From: Diphasiastrum complanatum
Lineage: Eukaryota > Streptophyta > Lycopodiopsida > Lycopodiales > Lycopodiaceae
Reading direction: 5' to 3'
Assembly (NCBI GenBank): GCA_029204225.1
Contig: CM055093.1
Location: 25,450,117-25,514,116 of the forward strand
Length of the DNA: 64,000 bases
Shown here piece by piece: positions 54,717-64,000 of the stretch. A program made the position numbers and the translations under genes. The notes under the pieces were generated by a model. It made no database searches and had not been told where the DNA came from. It was given only the letters and a program-made list of their open reading frames with translations. Numbering within the stretch: the stretch's first letter is position 1; each line of letters opens with the position of its first letter.

Positions 54717-57700
54717 GCCATGGGCTTATACGCACAGGATGTTATGCTCTCGCAGCACATTTTATTGGTCGATTTTATTTATTTACAATTCGTCGAGAAT
54801 AACCCCAACATTCGAGATTTTTTTTTCAAAAGAATTCAAGAATCTTTGCAAAGAAGAGAATCTCGCTTCTTGAATTTTAATTATGAAAACCTACTGGAAA
54901 ATGAAGCTTCTGCTGTAGCTGAATTAGGTTCTAAATTTGTTAATCCAGTTCCAAAGCCTGATCCGAATCCAGTTCCAAAGTTGATTATGGATGGACTGGC
55001 TCCGCGCTTTACTTCAATCTCGAAGATCAAATATGATTATTTTAAAGGAACATCTTCATATCATGCTGACATTTACATTTAACAGTTCGAGTCAATTGCT
55101 AACTTGAATAACCAAGGTGCTGATGCAGACAAGTTGCGAATTTTTCCAGGTTTTCTGAGAAAGCAAGCCACACACATGGTACAGTCAAGTTGAACCAAGA
55201 TGTGTTGCCATCTGGGTACTACTGAAAGATGCATTTTTAAACCATTTTCAAGAAATTGGTTATTCGTCCAAAATCCTTGGACGACTTAATAATGTCTTGA
55301 ATAAAGAAAAAGAATTGCTTCGAAGGTATACATGAAAAGTAGAGAATCTAATTGGAAATTAACGGGTGTGTACCCTGTCACAATGCAGCTCGAGTGATTT
55401 TTGGCAGGTTTACCATCGAAAATTGACTGATACTGTAGACAAGGAGATATGACATCTTTAACAGTAGTCAAAGTAAGTGCTGAGAATTATGAGACTTCCA
55501 AGTTAGCACATAAAAGATGTTCTACCAAACGTACTCAAAAATCTAAGCATGACTCTAGTGACAGTGAAGATGAATCTAAATCTAAATCTAGTTTAAGTTT
55601 TTCCAATTCTGATTCTGATTCTAGTGACTCATCAGACACAGAAACCAATGATACCGATCGAAGAAAGAAACGAAAGTCTAAATGAAAAGAAGATGGTAAA
55701 AATCATGAGGATAAGTCTTCAACTTCTAAAGTGGAAAAGCTTTGGAAAAGTAACATGGCTGACCTTAATAGGAAATTTAACGATCTAAAAGTTCAGATTT
55801 CAAAAATTACAAACAAGAGACTGAAAGCTTCTTCTTTGAACTCAGCACTTTGTTGTACAAAGTGTGGTACATCTAGACATTCTAAAGAAGAGTGTAGATA
55901 TGTGAAAGTGAAATATGTCAAAGATCCTTCTCAGACAGTCTTTTTATATATCAAGATGATGCAACTGCCAATTATGTTCAAGGTACCGTAGTACCATTCC
56001 AACAAGGCAAACCAAAGTTTGCACCAAAGAGACACAACCCACCAGAATTTTTTCGTCCTTCTAGTTTGAATAAACCAGTTTTGGAAAACTGTTACAATTG
56101 TAGTGAACCTGGACACTTTTCGCCGAATTGTCCGTTGCCGCGAAAACCGATCGGATTTATTCCTTTGTATTCAAACTACTAGGAGCCAGGACTGTCCACA
56201 ACCGTTGAAGCTGCATCCAAAGTACCAATATATTGCTACTGCTGCTGCTACTGCTGATACGAAACTAAAATCTTGGGTTGATGTTGTTGTGCAGAAGGTT
56301 GATGTCATTGAAGCTAAATAGTCAAAGCCAATTGACCAATCTTGGCTTGGTGATGTCAACAAATTATTTAAAATGACTACAAGAAGCAAAAGCTCCTCGA
56401 AATATGACACAAAAGTACCTTCAAAGGAACGAAGGAAGTCCTCGAAACAGAAATCTTCGACCAAAGCAAGAATTTGATGATAAAAATCATTTGACAATAA
56501 GAATAAATCTGTGAAGTTAGCTATACGTGAGATTCATGGCCATATCCAGGCTAGTACGACGAAAAGTATAATTCTATCTGATTCTACAGAGCTAATCGAA
56601 CTTGAACCTAGGAAATATGTGCATGTTTCGAAGTCCCTTGGAGAGACTAGGTTAGCAGAATTTACTGAACTATTGAGAGAGTACCAAGATGTATTTTCTC
56701 GGTCGCTCGATGATTTGAAAGGAATATCTCCAGAATTTGGTGAGCACAGCATTGATCTTAAAGAAGATGCACTTCATGTTTGAGAGAGACAGTATCATCT
56801 TAATCCAAAGTACTCTTTAATGGTAAAGGATGAACTCAACAAGCATCTTAACGTAGATATTATCTATCCTGTCTTAAGTAGTGAATGGGTATCACCTATT
56901 GTTGTAGTTCCAAAGAAGAAGTCTAGCAAGATTCGGATTTGCTAGGATTTTCGGAAGCTGAATGATGCTACAAAGAAAGATCACCATCCATTGTCTTTCA
57001 CAAAATCTATTTTAGACCAAGTTGGTGCACAAGAACGTTACAGTTTCTGTTATGGCTTCTCTGGTTATAATCAAGTCAGATTGGAGTAAGGAAGGAGGAT
57101 CGACCAAAGACTACTTTTACTAGTGATTGGGGCACTTATGCCTACAGTAAAATTCCCTTCGGTCTTTGCAATGCACCAGTTACTTTCCATAGAATTACGA
57201 TGCTGATTTTTTCTACTTTTCTAAGAACATTTTTCAAAATTTTCATTAATGATTTATGTGTTTACAGTAATATTAAGACTCATAAACAGAAACTGAAGCT
57301 TACATTGCAAAGATGTCGAGATACTTGTTTTTTCGGTCTGAGAGAAGGTATACTTTTTTTGGGTCATAGAATATCCAGCAGAGGTATTGAAGTCGACAAA
57401 GATAAAGTCAAAGCTATCAAGAATTTGTTGATACCAAAGAATCTAAGTGAACTAAGGGTTTTCCTAGGACATGTGGGTTATTATCAAAGATTTATCCAGA
57501 ATCATGCCTATATTGCTACTATTTTAACGTAGTTACTTAAGAAGCAAGTTGCTTATATTTGGACGACATCACAACAGAGAGCATTCAAAGAACTGATGCT
57601 CCAATTCTGAGACCTCCTAGCTACGGACAAAACTATTTTATTGTTATGTTGATGTGTCAGCATTTGGTATTGGTGTTTGTTTGAGCCAGAAGGATGAATA

Positions 57701-57830
57701 GAAGAAAGACCATCCAATATACTATGCAAATCGCCAGCTTAGCTCCTCAAAGAAAAATTATTCGACAACAAAAACAGAAGCACTTGGAATGATTCTTACT
57801 GTAAACAAATTTTGACTTTTGAATTAGCGA
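54717..57830 (+). pseudogene. Ty3/Gypsy gag-RT remnant, copy 2 (RT retained)
   Basis: Gag as in copy 1 (PKLIMDGLAPRFTSISKIKY; knuckles CTKCGTSRHSKEEC and CYNCSEPGHFSPNC; the third destroyed by a stop). From 56414 it differs from copy 1 and continues into pol. A protease-RT linker at 56511-56783 has FTELLREYQDVFSRSLDDLK. After a TGA, the RT reads SEWVSPIVVVPKKKSSKIRI, a stop, DFRKLNDATKKD, then KIPFGLCNAPVTF. The catalytic [FY]xDD motif is FIND (57242-57253), the first Asp being Asn. RT ends with KIKNL-like and LRVFLGHVGYYQRFI motifs; RNase H starts (TKTEALGMILTVNKF) and breaks off at 57815. Many stops. Inactive. Confidence 0.88.
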
Positions 57831-58823
57831 ACAAAGAGGACTTCTTTTGTGGGACCAGTTAAGCATAGAGCAAAAAGGATGTCTATGCTGGGCCATAATC
57901 TAGGGTAAGTTAAAAGTTATTCCCTTTGGATCAGTCAAATTGTACATAGGGTCAACATTTTTGTATGCGCTGGAGTACATCCAAATCAAGGAGTACCAAT
58001 TTTTGCGGCATAACGACTCGAAGCAAAAGTTTTGGAGGAAGCATGCATGGTTCAAGTTGTGTTCACTAGAAGGCCGAGCAAATATCGAAGAATTTGATGA
58101 TGCAGGTCTGTTGTTGGATATTAACATGGCATATCCGGAGCTGTATAGTATCTACACCGCTTGGGAGAGGAATTTTTTCAGTTATTTAGCCGAGATAAAA
58201 CATAATTTGCAAGACAGATTTAAATCCTGCGAATATAGAACATTTTGTACATATAATTTTTGCCCGTTTGGCACATTTGCAGGGAAAGTTTTATTTTATG
58301 TTCAAAGTTTATTTGTCAAGTGTAAATATATTTAGTTCTCCTCTACTTTATTCAAACAGTTTGTACTTAGTAAAGATTCTGAAGAAGATTTTTGGTTAGT
58401 ATAAGAATTGTTCGATGTCTCTCTACTTCTTGTAAGATTGTCGCCTTCCGTCAACTTACCTATCGGGAGTTACACCAGAGCAAAAGAAGATGTATTGTTG
58501 GTCAAGTCAACATGAAACGACACTTGGATACAACATGAAGAGCTTAATACATGAAGGTTTTTCTTCTATATTGTGTTGTAGATTATTTGATGCAGAGTTT
58601 TGTATGTGATGATGCTTATTTTATGTCGCCGAAATATATTTTGAATCAATATTTGATTCTGAAATGTCAAATGACCATTTTCCAAACAACAAATGAAGAA
58701 ATATCTCTACATCTGACCTAATAAAAATCCTCGACACGAAATTATTCTTTTCTAAGAAATAGAAAAATCTCAAAACAAAGAATATATGTTCACGAGGATG
58801 TTTCACATTTAAGGAGGGGGATC
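57831..58823 (+). other. Gypsy 3' region before the LTR, copy 2
   Basis: Same unrecognised block as 41160-42142. It is open for 131 codons here (57940-58335; NIEEFDDAGLLLDINMAYPE and TAWERNFFSYLAEIKH). An insertion of TACATCCAAATCAAGGAG near 57975 is absent from copy 1. Ends with HEDVSHLRRGI and a purine tract. Confidence 0.45.
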
Positions 58824-59687
58824 TGTGATACCGCATATTTGTATGCTTAATAGAAAATGACAATTTGTGCCTTAGGAATGAGGATATGTGCTGGACAACT
58901 ATATATTTTGAAGAGGTCTATACCATTGTTTCAAGTATAATTGTTAAGGACCTACCTTTTAGTTAAAGTCAAAACTCCTAAAATGAAACGACACTTAGAT
59001 ACGAAGCGAATCATCAACTGTGCAATTTATTTGTACTTGTAACTTATATGATAATAAAAATTTGTAAATGGAGCGATGCACCAGGGATTCCTAGGGGTGT
59101 GTTTGTTTGTTCCATACGTTATAAAACTAGACACTCTTCATTCTCACATTACCGAGAGAGAGAGAGAGAGTAATTGTATGTTTGAGATTGGAGAAATGAA
59201 TAGAGCGACGAAGGTTACTCTTTCTGATTTCTATTCGATGCACTGCTGAGTGTGAGTGATTTCCAGTCTACAAGCAATCTCGTACACAGAACTTCAATCA
59301 TTCTTTGGTCAGACAATACTTTCTTTCATTGCAGTCATTTGTTGTGTATTTGTAAAGTTGATCTAAAGAACTATCTTAAAGTTGCTTTGCCCGTATGAGC
59401 TAATACTTTGTGTTCGGCATTCGAGTAACCCTTGGTGCAGTTTTCCACAGTTGCTGATAGAAAAATATGTATGCTGTGAAATGGTAGTCCCTGATTGAGG
59501 GACCGAGATATTGATCTGTATTCATGTTAGTAAAGAAGATAAATGTTTCTAACATATTCGCGAATTAATTGAGTTCTTTAATCCTAATTGGACTTTGGTT
59601 GTTGAGGACTTCTACCTAGAACATAGTGGTTCAAGAATAAGATTAACATTTTGTCTGTTCGTACGCACTAGCATCGAACATATCACA
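58824..59687 (+). repeat. Gypsy LTR, 864 bp, copy 2
   Basis: TGTGATACCGC...CGAACATATCACA; paired with 42143-43008. The sequence differs only at scattered positions, and the GA microsatellite is shorter by one unit. Confidence 0.82.
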
Positions 59688-59989
59688 GATCCTTGTTGAC
59701 AACTTAATCAGTCAGGGTGTAATTCCTTCGAGCTACTCTCATAACATTTCATTTGCAAAACACTTTACATTCGGTTTGATAGAGGAAGACTATTGTTTAG
59801 CACTCATTTCTTTAAACACCTTTTCTAAAAGTGGTATTGGCTGCTTACAAAATGTCTAATGACAACCAGATTCTCATTCGAACCAATTTCATTTGAAATA
59901 AGTCAATAAAGTATCAACTTAACATCTTTTAAGAGCTATCTCCTTGGGGAACGATCTAAATACTACATAAATATAGCAATTTCGTGTTG
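59688..59989 (+). other. Post-LTR non-coding stretch, copy 2
   Basis: Matches 43009-43323. No gene seen. Confidence 0.35.
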
Positions 59990-61498
59990 GTATATTGCGA
60001 CATGAGGGTAGCATGGCAGAAGAATGGCTAGTGCAAGATTCCATGGTTTACATCATGGAGTTCCTTGCTCATAGCAATCCTTCTATTCCTTGTCTTTGGG
60101 ATAAGAAAGATGATGAGCGTGTTGTTGGGGAGATTTCTCAAGGAAAAGGAGCGATCATGAGAATGAGTGAGTCCTTCAGGGAGAAGGTAAATGAGTTTTG
60201 CATTCTTAATAGTGAGGAAATACAAAAGTGGATTTCGCTATACGAAGAAGCCAAGGCTCGTAGATGAACCGCTTGAGCCACTTTCAGGAGAGGGCATAGA
60301 AGACAACCATACCCACCTGACCTCACCCTTCTACCCAAGGACATAATGCTTGATTGGCTGCATGATGCACTTAGATAAGCCTTAGCAAACGACCAGGAAG
60401 TAATAGAGAGAGAGCGAAAATATACAAGGGGGTGCGATTTACATGTAAACTATGATGATCAGCATTCACGTGTTTATTAATACGTGCAACTTTGTACATG
60501 TTTGTTGTATCCCTAACACATTTAGTTCCATTTTGTTCAATACAAAAAATACAATGCACTGTGGAGGCATGGACGACACCTTCATATGGAACGCATTGAC
60601 AAAACTAAAAACACTTACGATTGTTGAGTCATGGCAAATTTTATCCAAGAGAGTTGAGCAAGCACGGAGGTGGACACCAATTTACTCTCTTCTCTTGATT
60701 ATTGTGGGACAATCAATGACATCCTTGAAGTTGGATTTAGGCAATTTAGCTTTTTCATATTTGATGTCAAATGGTTCAAAGTTATTTGCAATGGTCCCAA
60801 TGCAACTGTTAGGAAAGATGAGAGTGGTTATTTTGCCATTGACTCCACTAAGCTTTGGATAGATCAAAGAGACACATTTGTTTTTCCTCAACAATGTGAG
60901 CAGATACATTTCTTCTATGTCTTCAAGATGTCTATGCTCTTTTGTTGTCAATCAATCGATTTTCAATGTACTGCAAAAAATTAATATTGTGTATAGTAAT
61001 ACGCAAGCAACTGTAAAATAGCTATGGGTACTTTTACGAGTCAACATTTATGGTCACATCTATCAATTACAGGCGGTCTTTCACCCGGATCATTCAAATC
61101 CCAGATGCTGGTATGTGATTCAAGTCTCTCCTTGAAGTAAAAGAATATTTGAAGATAGAGATGTCGTGGAGGACATGGCGCTGCTAGTTGATGCACATCA
61201 TGAACAAGATCGTGATGACGAATTCAATGACACAATTTCGGAGGATGATCATGTGCAAGCTTCACAAGCTAATGATGATGTTGAGCGTGATGCATCATCA
61301 TCAAATGGTTCTACGACACATGACACACCTTCCCGATCTCACTCGTCATCACCATCGCCATTAGCTTTTGAAGATCAGCTTATTAATGATGAAGCTATAG
61401 AAGATTTTTGGATAGAATTAGAGATAGACTCATTTGGTTTGGCGGATTTGTCGCATGATGATACGACGAATGATAACGATGAACCACCAAATGAATGA
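59990..61498 (+). pseudogene. CACTA transposase C-terminal half, copy 2
   Basis: Counterpart of 43324-44803, in frame from RHEGSMAEEWLVQDSMVYI, so this copy keeps the CGA codon. DUF4218 end, linker, DUF4216 (60670-60900: LDYCGTINDILEVGFRQF and FDVKWFKVICNGP) and acidic tail are all present. The tail is open from 61166 to TGA 61496-61498. The intron donor after FPQQCEQ is AT at 60904-60905 instead of GT, so the intron could not be spliced normally. The shared TGA at 61133 after QVSP remains. Non-functional but less decayed in the tail than copy 1. Confidence 0.88.
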
Positions 61499-61765
61499 GT
61501 GAGACAGTATGATGCATTTCAATTCATTGTAATATTAATCACATTCCTTGTAGATACAATTACACTTTATTGATTGACTAGTTGACATCGAACAAGAAGT
61601 CGATGGATGTGAGTACACAATTTGTGATCATCATTTTTTCGTGATACATAAATTTCTTTATTCACGTGTGCATATGACAACCAAAGTTGATAGAAAATGG
61701 AATTCAATGTGTTGATAGGTAACAAATTCCAAAAGTGAGATCGATTTACATTCTATTTTATATCG
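61499..61765. other. Non-coding end of duplicated segment
   Basis: Equivalent to 44804-45070. Ends exactly where an LTR starts. Confidence 0.5.
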
Positions 61766-62279
61766 TGGGTTACACCGCGGGGTCTTTTTCTCCTAGGCCT
61801 CGGTATTACCCTCGATTAGAAGAGTGTCATGGACTGCCTGGCCACCCAGGCCCTCTTTATAACCCTCTCTATAAATGTCTCAAAAATAAGTTCAAATTTG
61901 GTAGGCTTATACCAACGTCAGCCTCGATATACCCCTCAAGTTAGCTTCAATATTTCGATGTATGTTCCGAGGCCCTCTGGAGAATTTATAACCCTCTCTA
62001 TATTCCTCTCTATAAATGTTTCAAAATCAAGTTTAAAGTTGGTAGGATTATTCCGAGGCCAAACACTAGACCCGAGGCTTGAGCATTCTGCTCCCCCCAC
62101 GACTCATTTTAAAAACTATCTTTCAAAGAAATGCTCAAAAAAAGCCTTGGAAATCGCCCGTCCTCTTGTAGTGGATATTCCTCTCCTCTTGATCTTATAC
62201 ACTTCGTGTTGTGGGTATTAATACCGTGTACATAAATAAAATAGCCAGAAGTAGAAAATACGTTGCGAGGGCCGTGACA
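61766..62279 (-). repeat. Gypsy LTR (minus), 514 bp, with an internal ~140-bp duplication
   Basis: On the minus strand it starts TGTCACGGCCCTCGCAACG and ends CGGTGTAACCCA. Inside, TTTATAACCCTCTCTATAAA and the following GTTTCAAAA...AAGTT...GTTGGTAGG are present twice (about 61855 and 61985). The gag relic abuts its start. The 60 bases at the junction resemble 39140-39200. Confidence 0.6.
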
Positions 62280-62890
62280 TCTTGCGTGCGTAAGCACATA
62301 GCCCAATGAGCCTGAAGATGAATTGTTGGATATTTATGGGTTGAATCGTCATCTGAGCCTTCATCTTCTTCTCTGGTAGCATGTTTCATGGTTTCCGGCA
62401 ATGAAGCATACTATTTTTAGCATTTAAGCACTCTTCGGATGCTTTGTGGCAACCCATGCTTACCCAGTGAGGAACCACATAATCACCACATGATCAGGAG
62501 TTTGGGTCGTGTTGCATTCGGATCATAAATGTTTGACCCGTTCAATATAAACTCGTACCCTTTCTCGTTTTCCCATTTTAATTTTGCTTAACAGGAGAAA
62601 CGGGTCTTCTAGGAACTTTCTTGGGTTAAAGCGGGTGATGAGAGCCAGTTTAACCCCTTCACAAGTGGACTTTTATTCGACTGATTGGTTGAAGAACCTA
62701 TCCTGGGTTGCAGCTACTAATAACATAGGGAACAACTTTAATTTTTTCTCAGGAGTCTGTTCGCCATAGATCTCGCACGCTTGTTTGTAGACCTGGAGGA
62801 ACTTGATAAGATTTTTTGCTCCCCATCGTATCTTGGAATTTCGAGACAAGGTGACCTCCGAACTACTTGCAAGGATACAATAGGTATGGG
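62280..62890 (-). pseudogene. Gypsy gag relic
   Basis: The minus strand reads KFLQVYKQACEIYGEQTPEK, then LVAATQDRFFNQS, LALITRFNPRKFLEDPFLLL and SKIKMGKRERVRVYIERVKH. After shifts comes HATREEDEGSDDD. The Retrotrans_gag core matches the plus-strand gag at 20001-20620 in order and motifs, so it is the same broad family. Several stops. It runs directly into an LTR, so pol was deleted. Confidence 0.82.
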
Positions 62891-63360
62891 TTGATGTATT
62901 GGGTCTATTACTGTTGGTCCTACTTTTGCTTCAATCTGTGCGGCTGCAACTCGGGGAAAGTTTGGTACTTGATTTCCTACTTTTTTGGGTACTAATCATC
63001 TTGATCTCAGATTCATTCGTCAGAGAAGTCCAGGGTTACTGGATATTGGTTCTTGGATCTTGATGGATGCAGGGAAAGCAAACCTGGATATGTAAGATTC
63101 TGATCAGTTTTGATGGCTACTAGAGCAATTTTAGCCTCTTTCCAATGGTTTTGCCTTGATTTCTCTTTGATCATTGCTTTGATTAGCATGAGATTTTCAT
63201 AGTAGATAGATCTGAGTCAGATCTTGCTATTGATCCTATCTACCAAGGTTATTCAATGACATGCAAGGTTGGATATGCGAGAGTTCTTTGCACTATATTA
63301 TAGTAAAAAACTATGATAATCGCTAGAAACTAACTTTCACCCTCTTAATTGAATTTAGAT
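62891..63360 (-). other. Gypsy leader-like, no ORF
   Basis: Upstream of the minus-strand gag. No PBS found. Confidence 0.35.
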
Positions 63361-63377
63361 CTGGCTCTGTAGAAGGT

Positions 63378-63850
63378 GGCGAAGGTTAACTCTCATAGAT
63401 CTAAAATTTATTGATGTCTGATGATTTTTTTGGGCACTTTTTAGCTTACAAACTTATCAATACTTAATACTAACTCTCGCAAACTTGATCACTAATGAAA
63501 AAAGTCTTTCTGAACTTATTGGACCTTGCAACGAGAGTTACTTGTCCTGGGGTTCTCTTTTTTGGATGATTTTCTACTTTTTTTAGGACTTGTAACCACT
63601 TTACAGCTTACCGGACCAAGATGAACTCTTGCAGACTTGTGTGTGAGCTTATCTCAGTGAAATTTAGCTGCAAGACGTCCGGCGAGAGTTAGTTGCACAC
63701 AGACTTGAAAAAATATTGTCTGCAAGGGTTCTGGCTTCATTTTGGCTCTTTTTGGGACTTGGGAACTCTTGTAGAGGGTCTTAAACTGTAAAGTACTCTC
63801 ACTGACTCGTTTGTGAGATCTAGCTATAGGAGGTCTGGCGAAGGTTAATG
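63378..63850. repeat. Diverged ~152-bp tandem repeat, three units
   Basis: GCGAAGGTTA/CGAGAGTTA motifs start at 63378, 63531, 63682 and 63836 (spacings 153, 151, 154). Units 2 and 3 also share GACTTGTGTGTGAGC/GACTCGTTTGTGAG and a GACGTCCGGC/GAGGTCTGGC end. The same motif, inverted, occurs in 19478-19630. Confidence 0.6.
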
Positions 63851-64000
63851 AGAAGTTTTTTGATTTTAGAAGGGTGTAGCAATAGGTTGTGAGTAGCCCT
63901 TTGCCTATCAAAAAGGGGTTAGAACCACAAGGATAGGATTTCTAACTATGATTAGTTGCTTACTTAGTTGCCTTCGAATAGAAACTAACACTAACCCACT
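63851..64000. other. No feature seen
   Basis: Non-coding sequence to the window end. Confidence 0.4.

Noticed and set aside
62584-62769. Plus-strand 61-codon ORF
   Set aside because: Antisense shadow of the minus-strand Gypsy gag.

Overview
The window is nuclear DNA of a land plant. It is AT-rich and intron-bearing, and it is built almost entirely of decayed LTR retrotransposons (Ty1/Copia and Ty3/Gypsy), CACTA (En/Spm) transposase remnants, minisatellites and simple repeats. Several primer-binding sites match plant initiator tRNA-Met and one matches tRNA-Asp. Nothing bacterial, organellar or viral-episomal is visible, and I cannot name the species.

Layout. 1-2.3 kb: minus-strand Gypsy gag. 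2.3-5.3 kb: a compound minisatellite block. 5.3-6.2 kb: a dispersed repeat. 6.3-10.1 kb: minus-strand Copia remains (integrase, protease, an unknown ORF, gag, leader, PBS, LTR). 10.9-13.3 kb: a multi-exon minus-strand CACTA transposase pseudogene. 13.3-13.6 kb: a miniature LTR element (TRIM type) whose LTR contains a tRNA-shaped block with A and B boxes. 13.6-17.4 kb: Copia protease, Transposase_24-like and Copia RT fragments. 17.6-19.1 kb: an unrecognised multi-exon minus-strand coding relic. 19.1-24.8 kb: a plus-strand Gypsy element with internal deletion, joined to a Copia RNase H with its 3' LTR. 25.0-26.3 kb: a Copia RT/RNase H relic and the second copy of the dispersed repeat. 26.3-28.7 kb: nothing recognised. 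28.7-38.1 kb: a rearranged second copy of 1-11.5 kb. 38.4 kb: tRNA-Asp-type PBS and LTR. 39.15-45.07 kb: Gypsy gag, a 3' LTR and a CACTA C-terminal half. 45.1-45.9 kb: Copia integrase/RT debris. 47.3-49.3 kb: the only host-type gene, a minus-strand acireductone-dioxygenase-like gene with a TATA box, one lost metal-ligand His and an in-frame stop. 50.2-50.8 kb: Copia gag with PBS. 51.2-52.0 kb: a tandem repeat and an LTR/PBS. 54.7-61.76 kb: the second copy of 39.15-45.07 kb, which keeps a Gypsy RT deleted from the first. 61.77-64.0 kb: Gypsy LTR, gag and a diverged ~152-bp tandem.

No operon or pathway is present; what the region shows is genome decay. Two large direct duplications (1-11.5 kb with 28.8-38.1 kb; 39.15-45.07 kb with 54.72-61.76 kb) allow copy-by-copy comparison. 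The lesions are mostly C-to-T/G-to-A changes (CAG to TAG, CGA to TGA, Cys to Tyr in zinc knuckles, Asp to Asn in RT, a splice donor GT to AT), as expected of methylated, silenced repeats. The most novel-looking items are the tRNA-bearing miniature LTR, the unidentified relic at 17.6-19.1 kb, and the metal-site-altered ARD-like gene.
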